Assembly (NCBI RefSeq): GCF_964186585.1
Contig: NZ_OZ075067.1
Span: forward strand, 1 to 64,000
Source: Microbacterium sp. MM2322
GTDB lineage: Bacteria > Actinomycetota > Actinomycetes > Actinomycetales > Microbacteriaceae
DNA: 64,000 nucleotides
Direction of reading: 5' to 3'
The translations under genes and the position numbers were made by a program. Position 1 is the stretch's first letter. Each line of letters opens with the position of its first letter. Below the pieces are notes generated by a model. It searched no databases. It was not told the origin of the DNA and was given only the letters and a program-made list of their open reading frames with translations. Positions 37,598 through 46,813 of the stretch are shown piece after piece.

Positions 37598-38115
37598 CCG
37601 TCTCGCTGGTCCTCGTCATCATCATGGGTGCGCTCTTCGCAGCCGGCGTCTACGCGATGCTGGAACGCAGCCTCACCCGGGTGCTCATCGGCTTCCTGCT
37701 CCTCGGCAACGCCGCAAACCTCTTCCTCCTCGTCGTGATGGGCGCTCCGGGCATCGCGCCCTTCTACGGCAGCGACACCGACGGCGAATCGTTCAGCGAT
37801 CCGCTGCCGCAGGCGCTCTCGCTGACAGCGATCGTCATCACCTTCGCGATCTCGTCCTTCCTCCTCGCCCTCATCTACCGGTCCTGGCAGCTCGGGCAGG
37901 CCGACACGGTCGCCGACGACGAGGCCGACCGCGAGGTGCGCGAGCGCGGCGCCCGCGACGAAGGGGCGATGGACGACGAGATCACCGACGAGGATGACGA
38001 TGCCACGACCGACTTCATCGGGACGGAGACCTCGCCCATCGTGATCCTCCACGCGCAGGACATCGCAGAACTGCGCGACGACGCGGGCGTCGACAAGCCG
38101 GGAGGTCAGCGATGA
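37594..38115 (+). CDS. mrpC: Mrp antiporter subunit C with acidic tail
   Basis: MrpC is a NuoK-like three-helix subunit. The 173-residue protein has helices at about 3-22, 28-48 and 72-95 with the conserved GFLLLGNAANLFLL. It then has an Asp/Glu-rich tail of about 75 residues (for example ITDEDDDATTDF), which is long for this family (about 115-125 residues). The ATG at 37594 overlaps the mrpA stop. Confidence 0.92.
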   Translation: MTVSLVLVIIMGALFAAGVYAMLERSLTRVLIGFLLLGNAANLFLLVVMGAPGIAPFYGSDTDGESFSDPLPQALSLTAIVITFAISSFLLALIYRSWQLGQADTVADDEADREVRERGARDEGAMDDEITDEDDDATTDFIGTETSPIVILHAQDIAELRDDAGVDKPGGQR

Positions 38116-39683
38116 GCGCTCTCGTCCCCCTCCTGGTGACCCTGCCCCTGCTGGGCGCGGGCATCGCACTGATCTTCGGCCGTCACCGGCGGGTGCAGGT
38201 CGGCGTCTCGATCGTGACCCTGACCGTCGCCGCCGCGATCGCCGCTGTGCTGCTGTACTACGTCGACGTGAGCGGTGCGCCGCTGGCCGTGTCGGTGGGC
38301 GGATGGCCGATCCCGTTCGGCATCGTCCTGTACGTCGACCGGCTTGCAGCCCTTCTCGTGCTCGTTTCGAGCATCGTGCTCTTGGCCGTCCTCCTGTTCT
38401 CGGTGGGACAGGGCGCGGCCGACGGGGATGAGGAGACGCCGGTCTCGATCTTCCACCCGTCGTACCTGATCCTCGCCGCGGGCATCTTCAATGCCTTCAT
38501 CGCGGGCGACCTCTTCAACCTCTACGTCGGGTTCGAGATCCTGCTGGTCGCCTCGTACGTCCTCATCACGCTGGGCTCCACCGAGTCCCGCATCCGGACC
38601 GGCGTCGTCTACATCGTCGTCTCGCTCGTCTCGTCGATCCTCTTCCTCTCGGCGATCGCGGCCATCTACGGAGCGCTCGGCACCGTCAACATGGCGCAGC
38701 TCGCCGACCGCATGGGGGAGCTCCCCGACGAGGTGCAGCTGGTCCTCCACCTCATGCTGCTCCTCGCCTTCAGCATCAAGGCGGCCGTCTTCCCGCTGTC
38801 GTTCTGGCTGCCCGACTCCTACCCGACGGCGCCGGCGCCGGTCACGGCGGTGTTCGCGGGACTGCTGACCAAGGTCGGCGTCTACGCCATGATCCGCACC
38901 GAGACGCAGATCTTCCGCGAGAACGACGTCAATCAGCTGCTACTGATCGTCGCGCTGGCCACGATGGTCGTCGGCATCCTCGGAGCCGTCGCGCAGGCCG
39001 AGCTCAAACGCATCCTGTCGTTCACGCTCGTGAGCCACATCGGGTACATGGTCTTCGGGCTGGCGATCGCGACCCCCGAGTCGCTCGGCGCCACGATCTA
39101 CTACATGGTCCACCACATCGTGGTGCAGACGACGCTCTTCCTCGCCGTCGGCCTCGTGGAGCGTCGCGCGGGGTCCACGTCGATCCTCAAGGTCAAGGGG
39201 CTCATGCGGGCGGCACCGCTGCTGGCCGTGCTGTACTTCATCCCCGCTATCAACCTCGGCGGGCTGCCACCCTTCTCGGGCTTCATCGGCAAGTACGCCC
39301 TGTTCGATGCCGCCGCGGCCGTCGGCACCCCGATCATGTATGCGCTGATCGTCGCGGGAATCGTCACGTCGCTCCTCACCCTGTACGCGCTCATGCGCGC
39401 CTGGAACCTGTCGTTCTGGCGCGAGGAGGAGGACCACACCGAGGAGTCCGGGGTCGTCGACCGCATCTCGTACCTCGACGACGCTCCCGCCGCCGGCGTG
39501 CAGACCGAACGCCGCGTCATCCCGCGCATCATGACCGCCTCGACGACCGGCATGGTCGCCGTCACGATCGCCCTCACCGTCTTCGCTGGCCCGCTCTACC
39601 ACCTGTGCGCGAGCATCGGTGCGGCGCTGCCCAACCCCGTGAGCCTCACCCAGCTGCAGGACGAGGTGAACGATGGGAACTGA
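38112..39683 (+). CDS. mrpD: Mrp antiporter subunit D
   Basis: MrpD is a NuoN/NuoM-like proton-translocating subunit. The 523-residue protein has about fourteen helices. It carries a conserved Glu in FNLYVGFEILLVASYVL and Lys/His positions in AFSIKAAVFPLSFWLPDSYP and LKRILSFTLVSHIGY. The insert EEEDHTEESGVVDRI near 440 is hydrophilic. It overlaps mrpC by 4 bases and mrpE by 11. Confidence 0.95.
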   Translation: MSALVPLLVTLPLLGAGIALIFGRHRRVQVGVSIVTLTVAAAIAAVLLYYVDVSGAPLAVSVGGWPIPFGIVLYVDRLAALLVLVSSIVLLAVLLFSVGQGAADGDEETPVSIFHPSYLILAAGIFNAFIAGDLFNLYVGFEILLVASYVLITLGSTESRIRTGVVYIVVSLVSSILFLSAIAAIYGALGTVNMAQLADRMGELPDEVQLVLHLMLLLAFSIKAAVFPLSFWLPDSYPTAPAPVTAVFAGLLTKVGVYAMIRTETQIFRENDVNQLLLIVALATMVVGILGAVAQAELKRILSFTLVSHIGYMVFGLAIATPESLGATIYYMVHHIVVQTTLFLAVGLVERRAGSTSILKVKGLMRAAPLLAVLYFIPAINLGGLPPFSGFIGKYALFDAAAAVGTPIMYALIVAGIVTSLLTLYALMRAWNLSFWREEEDHTEESGVVDRISYLDDAPAAGVQTERRVIPRIMTASTTGMVAVTIALTVFAGPLYHLCASIGAALPNPVSLTQLQDEVNDGN

Positions 39684-40242
39684 GGTCCACCGCAGCGCCC
39701 TGACCGGAATCTGGCGTCAGCTGCCGTTCTTCCTGTGGCTGATCGCGCTCTGGATGCTGCTGTGGGGGCAGTTCACCGTCCTCGCCTTCCTCACCGGCAC
39801 CGTCGTCGCGGTCTTCGTGACGAGCGTGTTCCGCCTGCCGCCCGTCGAGCTGTCGGGCCGCCTGAACCCCTGGTGGCTGCTCGTCTTCCTCGTCCAGTTC
39901 CTCGGCGCCGTCATCAAGGGGTCGCTCATGGTGGCGTGGCAGGTCGTCTCGCCCCGCCGACAGCCCGGAGTCTCGGTGGTCGCCGTGCCGCTCGTGACCG
40001 ACGACGACCTGATCATGGCGCACGTCGGGGTCACGGCATCCCTCATTCCCGGTTCGCTCGTCCTCGAGACCGACCGGGATCGCCGCATCCTGTATCTGCA
40101 CGTCCTCGGTGCGGCGACGGATGCCGAGGTCGAGACGCAGCGGCGGATGGTGCAGCGCTGGGAGGCCCGCCTCGTCCGGGCCGTCGGGTCGCGCGCCCAG
40201 CTCGAGGCCGTCCGCGCCGCGGGGAAGGAGGAGCGCTCGTGA
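39673..40242 (+). CDS. mrpE: Mrp antiporter subunit E
   Basis: MrpE is a small subunit unique to Mrp complexes. The 189-residue protein has two to three N-terminal helices (about 15-60 and 70-90) and a soluble C-terminal domain with VPLVTDDDLIMAHVGVTASL and PGSLVLETD. The ATG at 39673 lies inside the end of mrpD. It overlaps mrpF (GTGA). Confidence 0.92.
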   Translation: MGTEVHRSALTGIWRQLPFFLWLIALWMLLWGQFTVLAFLTGTVVAVFVTSVFRLPPVELSGRLNPWWLLVFLVQFLGAVIKGSLMVAWQVVSPRRQPGVSVVAVPLVTDDDLIMAHVGVTASLIPGSLVLETDRDRRILYLHVLGAATDAEVETQRRMVQRWEARLVRAVGSRAQLEAVRAAGKEERS

Positions 40243-40514
40243 CCACCGTCCTCATCGTCGTGATCAGCGCCGTCTTCGGCGTGGCCGCCCTGCTGACCGT
40301 CTGGCGCATCATCATCGGGCCGTCGATCCTCGACCGCGCGGTCGCATCCGACGTGCTGCTCACGCTGCTCATCTGCGCCCTCGGCGCTGAGATGGCGATC
40401 AACCACCACACGCGGACGCTTCCGGTGCTGCTCATCGTCGCCGCGGTGGGCGTCTTCGGATCTGTGTCGATCGCGCGTTTCGTCGCTCGTCGAGACGGAG
40501 GAGCCGAGCAATGA
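40239..40514 (+). CDS. mrpF: Mrp antiporter subunit F
   Basis: This 91-residue protein has three transmembrane helices and the conserved GPSILDRAVASDVLLTLL. The GTG at 40239 overlaps the mrpE stop by 4 bases. It ends overlapping mrpG (ATGA). Confidence 0.93.
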   Translation: MTTVLIVVISAVFGVAALLTVWRIIIGPSILDRAVASDVLLTLLICALGAEMAINHHTRTLPVLLIVAAVGVFGSVSIARFVARRDGGAEQ

Positions 40515-40867
40515 CCGAGATCCTCCACGTCGTGGCGCTCCTCCTGATCCTCGTCGGGGCGCTCCTCTGCCTGACCGCCGCGATCGGGCTGCTGCGTTTC
40601 CGCGACGTCCCGACCCGCCTGCACGCGGCGACCAAGCCGCAGGTGCTCGGGCTCCTGCTGATCGCGATCGCGGTCGGCCTCGAGCTGCGCTCGTGGGCCG
40701 TCGTGGCCTTCCTCGTCCCCGTCCTGCTGATCCAGTTCGCGACGGCGCCGCTGTCCGCACACATGGTGGGGCGGCAGGCGTACCGCAACGGGACGATCGA
40801 CCGCCGTCACCTCCACGTCGACGAGCTCGCCGACGCCAAGGAGACGCCTCCCGGCGCAGGCGGCTGA
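40511..40867 (+). CDS. mrpG: Mrp antiporter subunit G
   Basis: This 118-residue protein has three helices and the family motif AAIGLLRFRDVPTRLHAATKPQ. It is the last gene of the mrp operon. It is followed at once by a palindromic hairpin shared with the convergent YhgE-like gene. Confidence 0.93.
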   Translation: MTEILHVVALLLILVGALLCLTAAIGLLRFRDVPTRLHAATKPQVLGLLLIAIAVGLELRSWAVVAFLVPVLLIQFATAPLSAHMVGRQAYRNGTIDRRHLHVDELADAKETPPGAGG

Positions 40868-40877
40868 GTCTCAGCCG
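40861..40877. terminator. Hairpin between mrp operon and convergent gene
   Basis: CGGCTGAG, one T, then CTCAGCCG: a perfect 8-bp inverted repeat covering both convergent stop codons. A bidirectional terminator is inferred. Confidence 0.6.
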
Positions 40878-42766
40878 ATGAGGCTCGGCTGCAGGTCGCG
40901 CATCGTCCGGCGGAACGTCATGCGCGTGACTCCCGCCATGGCGACCAGCAGCGCGCCGAGCAGCCAGATCGCGAGCACCGCGGCATCCGTCCATGCCCGA
41001 CCTGCCACACCGCCGTACATGACCTGCCGCATCGCGTCGACGACGTAACCCATCGGCAGCACGTGATGGAGCGCGGCGAGCGGCGCGGGCAGCGTCTGCC
41101 ACGGGAAGGTGCCACCTGCGGTGACCAGCTGCAGCACCATCAACACGAGACCGACGAACTGGCCCACCGATCCCAGCCACACATTGAGCGCGAGGATGAT
41201 CGCGGCGAAGGTCGCCGATGCGAGCAGCAGGATGCCGAGGGTCGGCAGCGGATGCGTGAACGAGAAGCCCAGCGCGAGTGAGAGCACGCCGAACAGCGAG
41301 ACCATCTGTACGGCGCCGAGGGCGGCAGGCGTCAGCCAGCCGGCGATCGTGACACGGATGGGGGAGCGGAGCGCCGTGACGGCACGACGCGAGACCGGCT
41401 TCACGATGAGGAACAGCGCGTAGATGCCGATCCAGCCGGCGAGGGCGGCGAAGAACGGGGCGAGACCCGCGCCGTAGTTCTGCGCCTGCGTGACCGAGTC
41501 CGCCGTGATCCCCACGGGGCTGGAGAGGGTCGAGGCTTGCGCGGCGCGCGTCTTCGCGCTGTCATCCGGCAGTTTCGCCGCTCCGTCGCGGAGGCCGTCG
41601 CGGAGGGTCGCGGCACCGGCGTCGAGCTTGTGGATGCCGGAGGCCAGGGTGTGCGCACCCGAGTCGAGCTTGTGCGCACCCGCATCCGCGCTCGTGATCC
41701 CGGCAGCGAGGGTGTGCGCTCCCGTCGCCGCGGTGGCCGCACCCTTCTCGAGCTTCGAGCTGCCGCTCGCGACCTGGGCGGCGCCGTCGTCGAGTCGATC
41801 GATCTGCGCGACGGCCTGCTGCACGCGGGACTCGAGCGTTCCGACGCGGTCGCCGATCGGGTCGAGGACGTCGAGGACGTCGGCGATCTGCGCGGCGTCG
41901 AGCCCCTGCTTCTTGAGTGCGGCGGTGAGGTCCTTCCGCACCGTCGGGACGGCGGACGACACCCGGCCGGCGGCGGAGCCCACGCGGTCGGCGACGCTCC
42001 GGAGCTTCGCCGTTCCGCCCGAGACCTGCTGGGCGCCCGACGTCAGCGAGCGGAGACCGCCCGCCAGGGTGTCGACACCGGAGGCGAGCGAGTTCGCGCC
42101 CTTCGTGAGCTTCGTCGTGCCCGTCGCCAGGGTGTCCGCGCCACCGGCGAGGGTGTCGGCGCCGTCGCCCGCGGAGCCGAGCCCATCCGTCAGGGTGCTG
42201 GCTCCGTCCGCAGCGTCGATCAGCTTGACGCGGACCGTGTTGAGCGCGTCCAGCATGGTCAGGCCGGCTTCACGGACGACCTTCTCTGTCACCGTCGTCC
42301 GGATGCGCTGGACCGCCTGGGTCCCGATGGTCGAGGCGAGGTAGTTGTTGGCGTCGTTCGTCGTCAGGTCGATCTCGGCCTGGCGCGGGTCGGAAGACGA
42401 GATTGAGGCGACCGCCGACGTGAAGTCGCCGGGCAGGGTGACGGCGAAGTCGAACGCGCCGTCATCGAGGCCCGCGCGGGCACCGTCGGCATCCACCACA
42501 TGCCAGTCGAAGCTGCCGTCGTCGAGCAGTGAGTCGGCGACCTCGTCGCCGAGGTTCCGGTCGGTGCCGTTGAGCGACGCGCCCGTGTCCTGCACGACGA
42601 GGGCCACGGGAACCTCCGAGAGGTTGCCGTACGGGTCCTGGTTGGCCCACAGGTACAGCCCGCCGTAGAGGACGGGAACCAGGATGAGCGCGATCAGCGC
42701 GATGACCCGCATCCGGGTGGAGGTGAGGCGTCGCAGCTCGGCGGCGAACAGGGCGGGGATCTTCAC
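40871..42766 (-). CDS. YhgE/Pip-type membrane protein of the ABC-2 superfamily
   Basis: This 631-residue protein has one N-terminal helix (about 20-40, MRVIALIALILVPVLYGGLY), then a large extracytoplasmic region. That region has many heptad-like repeats of the form GAxTLAxG (about 200-280 and 360-445), predicted to be long alpha-helices. Five to six C-terminal helices resemble ABC-2 permeases. This is the YhgE/Pip (phage infection protein) architecture, related to type VII secretion accessory EsaA. The GTG at 42766 overlaps the upstream ATPase-like gene by 4 bases. Confidence 0.88.
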   Translation of the reverse strand: MKIPALFAAELRRLTSTRMRVIALIALILVPVLYGGLYLWANQDPYGNLSEVPVALVVQDTGASLNGTDRNLGDEVADSLLDDGSFDWHVVDADGARAGLDDGAFDFAVTLPGDFTSAVASISSSDPRQAEIDLTTNDANNYLASTIGTQAVQRIRTTVTEKVVREAGLTMLDALNTVRVKLIDAADGASTLTDGLGSAGDGADTLAGGADTLATGTTKLTKGANSLASGVDTLAGGLRSLTSGAQQVSGGTAKLRSVADRVGSAAGRVSSAVPTVRKDLTAALKKQGLDAAQIADVLDVLDPIGDRVGTLESRVQQAVAQIDRLDDGAAQVASGSSKLEKGAATAATGAHTLAAGITSADAGAHKLDSGAHTLASGIHKLDAGAATLRDGLRDGAAKLPDDSAKTRAAQASTLSSPVGITADSVTQAQNYGAGLAPFFAALAGWIGIYALFLIVKPVSRRAVTALRSPIRVTIAGWLTPAALGAVQMVSLFGVLSLALGFSFTHPLPTLGILLLASATFAAIILALNVWLGSVGQFVGLVLMVLQLVTAGGTFPWQTLPAPLAALHHVLPMGYVVDAMRQVMYGGVAGRAWTDAAVLAIWLLGALLVAMAGVTRMTFRRTMRDLQPSLIG

Positions 42767-43380
42767 GAGAGGATGCCTCCGGTCGGGGAAGGAGGGGTGT
42801 CGAGGGCAGTGGATGCCGCGGTGCCGGCGATCACGAGGACCGCGAACCCTCGGGTGGCGAACTCCTCGGTGATGCGCCACCAGTGGCGCGGGTCGCCCCC
42901 GTGGCGGTCGGGGGACACGAGGACGAGAGCCTCGATCCCGCGCCGGAGAGCGGCGAGCTCGAGCAGCATCCGGATGCGGTCGTCGGCATCAAGCTGACCG
43001 ATTGGCGTCCGTGCGAGGTGGCGCCAGCCGTGTTCGCCGAGCCACGTGCGGGCGGAGAGCGGGTCGGCACGGCGCCCGGCGAACATGAGCTCCTCTTCGA
43101 CGACGCCGACGACGGTCACGTCGGGCGCCGGGTCGTTGACGTCGGGGGCGTCGACGAGCGCCGCCGCTCGGCGGACCTGGCGGGCGCTCGGCGAGCCGTC
43201 GATCATGACGGTTCCGGTGTCGGGGCGCATGCGGCCGGTGGCGATGAGTCCGAGCACCGACGGGCGCTGTTCGGTCTCCGCGGTCGCGAGTGAGACGCGG
43301 CCGGATTCGATCGCGAGGTCGGTGGGAGGGAGGATGCTGCCGGCGCGACCCTTGGACACGGCGGCGAGGGCGATCTTCAC
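42763..43380 (-). CDS. Degenerate ABC-transporter ATPase-like protein
   Basis: This 205-residue protein follows the ABC ATPase layout, but its motifs are lost. The Walker A position reads ETEQRPSVLGLIA instead of GxxGxGK[ST]T. The signature region reads LDADDRIRMLLELAAL, and the Walker B region LVLVSPDRHGGD lacks the DE pair. The post-Walker A pattern RPDTGTVMIDG is preserved. ATP hydrolysis is unlikely. It overlaps both the TetR gene and the YhgE gene, so it probably acts as a partner of the latter. Confidence 0.78.
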   Translation of the reverse strand: MKIALAAVSKGRAGSILPPTDLAIESGRVSLATAETEQRPSVLGLIATGRMRPDTGTVMIDGSPSARQVRRAAALVDAPDVNDPAPDVTVVGVVEEELMFAGRRADPLSARTWLGEHGWRHLARTPIGQLDADDRIRMLLELAALRRGIEALVLVSPDRHGGDPRHWWRITEEFATRGFAVLVIAGTAASTALDTPPSPTGGILS

Positions 43381-43988
43381 GCTGCGGCCTCCTTCAGGAT
43401 CTCGTCGGCCTCACGCCAGCCGAGGCCGGCGACGCTGAGGATCGCCCGGACCGCGACCGAGGCGGCCTCGGGTCGGCTGGTGTCGAGACGGGTGATGACC
43501 GTGCGAGCCGCCTCCTCGATGAGGCGAGCGACGGTGACCGCGGGCATGTCGGTGCGGATGGTGCCCTCGTCGCGCCCCCGCGTCACGAGGGCGAGGACCC
43601 GGCGGCGGATCGGGGTCAGCACGGCGGCGGTCTCGTCGATGTGAGACTCGTCGAGGGCGACCGCCGCTGCGAACTGCACGCCGGCAGCGCCATCCCAGAG
43701 CGTCGCGGCGAGCCGGGCGAGCGCGACGGGGGCGGGGCCGTCGTCTTCGACCCCGTCAGCGAGGGCGTTGAACCGCTCGGCGCCGCTGAGGATCATGGCG
43801 CGCAGGAGCGCATCGCGGTCGTCGAAGTGCCCGTACAGCGCGCGGCGGCTGAGGCCGGCGGCGCGCGCGATGGCGTCGATCGGTGCGTGGGGGTCGCGGG
43901 CGATGGTGGCCGCCGCCGCCGCGAGGATGTCGACGCGGTTCGACGCGGCATCCTTTCGCGGACGACGCGGCGATGCGGTCGTGGTCAC
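43377..43988 (-). CDS. TetR-family transcriptional regulator
   Basis: This 203-residue protein has a TetR DNA-binding domain at about 18-65 (ILAAAAATIARDPHAPIDA then IARAAGLSRRALYGHFDDRD) and a helical ligand domain. It is the first gene of a three-gene operon with the ATPase-like and YhgE-like genes. A perfect inverted repeat lies 15 bases upstream of the ATG at 43988. Autoregulation and control of the operon are inferred. Confidence 0.92.
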   Translation of the reverse strand: MTTTASPRRPRKDAASNRVDILAAAAATIARDPHAPIDAIARAAGLSRRALYGHFDDRDALLRAMILSGAERFNALADGVEDDGPAPVALARLAATLWDGAAGVQFAAAVALDESHIDETAAVLTPIRRRVLALVTRGRDEGTIRTDMPAVTVARLIEEAARTVITRLDTSRPEAASVAVRAILSVAGLGWREADEILKEAAA

Positions 43989-44002
43989 CCCACGAGCATA
44001 CG

Positions 44003-44026
44003 AAGTTGCACAGTCGTGTGCAACTT
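44003..44026. promoter_or_regulatory. TetR operator
   Basis: AAGTTGCACA and TGTGCAACTT flank the spacer GTCG: a perfect 10-4-10 inverted repeat immediately upstream of the TetR gene. Such perfect dyads next to a tetR-type gene are typical operators. Confidence 0.8.
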
Positions 44027-44040
44027 AATTCAGCGAGCTC

Positions 44041-45510
<1,470 letters not shown>

Positions 45511-45528
45511 CTATGACAGTGCTCACGG

Positions 45529-45546
45529 AATGTGAATGCTCACATT
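45529..45546. promoter_or_regulatory. LacI-type operator 1 of the sugar ABC operon
   Basis: AATGTGA-ATGC-TCACATT, a perfect 7-4-7 inverted repeat, 181 bases upstream of the binding-protein start and 58 bases upstream of argG. It is the first of three related sites. Confidence 0.75.
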
Positions 45547-45608
45547 GCCGCCGGGATCGGGTCGAGCCATCGGGCACCCGATCTCTTTCTCGTGCCCTGC
45601 GTTACGGA

Positions 45609-45626
45609 AATGTTATCGCTCACAAC
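45609..45626. promoter_or_regulatory. LacI-type operator 2 of the sugar ABC operon
   Basis: AATGTTA-TCGC-TCACAAC, an imperfect copy of the same dyad with the left half shared with site 3. Its centre is 80 bases from that of site 1 and 32 from that of site 3. Confidence 0.65.
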
Positions 45627-45640
45627 CTGGCGCTGGGCGA

Positions 45641-45658
45641 AATGTTAAGGCTAACATT
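45641..45658. promoter_or_regulatory. LacI-type operator 3 of the sugar ABC operon
   Basis: AATGTTA-AGGC-TAACATT, a perfect 7-4-7 dyad 69 bases before the binding-protein start. The likely ligand is the LacI-family protein encoded at the end of the operon. Confidence 0.75.
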
Positions 45659-45727
45659 CGAGCTACCGGTCGCCATGGCGGCGACGGTCACCGGCCCTGG
45701 GCCGGACCCGAACGAGGAGGTTTAGGG

Positions 45728-46711
45728 ATGAAGAAAAGCATTTTCGCGGCAGCCGCCATGCTGGGAGCGCTGGCTATGGTCGCGACAGGCTGTGCCGGCG
45801 GTGGCGCACCCGGCGCCGGTGGCAACGGCGGTGGCGACGATCTGATCACGGTCGGTTTCGCGCAGACGGGCTCCGAGTCCGGATGGCGCGCGGCGAACAC
45901 CGAGTCGATGAAGAAGGCGTTCTCGGAGGAGAACGGGTTCAAGCTGACCTTCAACGCTGCCGACAACAAGCAGGAGGCGCAGATCTCCGCGGTCCGCAAC
46001 TTCATCAACCAGGGAGTGGACGCCATCGTCATCGCCCCCATCACGGTCGATGGCTGGGACGACGTCCTCAAGGAAGCGAAGGATGCCGGCATCCCCGTCA
46101 TCCTCGAAGACCGCACGGTCTCGGCGAGCGACGACCTGTACGCCTCGTGGGTCGGCCTCGACTTCGAGCAGGAGGGTCGCACCGCCGGCGAATGGGTCAA
46201 GGAGAACTTCGACGGTAAGGGCGCGAACCTCGTCGTCCTCGAGGGCACGACCGGTTCGTCGGCCGCGCTCGACCGCGCCACCGGCTTCAATGAGGCCATC
46301 AAGGGCACGGACGTGAAGGTGATGGACTCGCAGACGGGTGACTTCACCCGCGACGGCGGCAAGAAGGTCATGGAGGGCTACCTCCAGAAGTACGGCAAGG
46401 ACATCAACGTCCTCTTCGCTCACAACGACGACATGGGCCTGGGCGCTCTCGATGCCATCAAGGCAGCGGGTCTCACCCCCGGCAAGGACATCCAGATCGT
46501 CACGATCGACGCGGTCAAGGACGGCATGACCGCTCTGGCCAACGGCGAGTTCAACTTCATCGTGGAGTGCAACCCGCTGCTCGGTGAGAAGGCCGCGGCC
46601 CTCGTCAAGGACGTCGTCGACGGCAAGACGGTCGAGAAGCGCACCATCGTCGAGGACCAGTCGTTCACGCAGGAGCAGGCCGCCGAGGTCCTGGACTCCC
46701 GTCCGTACTGA
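45728..46711 (+). CDS. ytfQ: Sugar ABC transporter substrate-binding lipoprotein (YtfQ-like)
   Basis: This 327-residue periplasmic-binding-fold protein is secreted and lipid-anchored. The signal peptide ends with lipobox VATGCAG (Cys near 22). The body shows GFAQTGSESGWRAANTESMK near the start, IVLEDRTVSASDDLYASWVG-like central motifs and a late VECNPLLGEKAAALV. That pattern is closest to galactofuranose-binding YtfQ. GAGGAGG lies 7 bases before the ATG. The sugar (galactofuranose, arabinose or ribose type) is inferred. Confidence 0.88.
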   Translation: MKKSIFAAAAMLGALAMVATGCAGGGAPGAGGNGGGDDLITVGFAQTGSESGWRAANTESMKKAFSEENGFKLTFNAADNKQEAQISAVRNFINQGVDAIVIAPITVDGWDDVLKEAKDAGIPVILEDRTVSASDDLYASWVGLDFEQEGRTAGEWVKENFDGKGANLVVLEGTTGSSAALDRATGFNEAIKGTDVKVMDSQTGDFTRDGGKKVMEGYLQKYGKDINVLFAHNDDMGLGALDAIKAAGLTPGKDIQIVTIDAVKDGMTALANGEFNFIVECNPLLGEKAAALVKDVVDGKTVEKRTIVEDQSFTQEQAAEVLDSRPY

Positions 46712-46813
46712 TCGACAGACCCTCCCGATCCCTCTCCTCTGAGTGAGGGGTCCCCGAACACCGCCGGGGACCGGACTCCGGTCCCCGGCGGTCATCACGG
46801 AAAGGCGCGCCTC

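Noticed and set aside
41560..42200. Possible CRISPR-like or tandem DNA repeat
   Set aside because: The repetition comes from GAxTLAxG protein repeats in a coding frame; unit lengths and sequences vary and no spacers exist. No CRISPR array was seen anywhere in the window.
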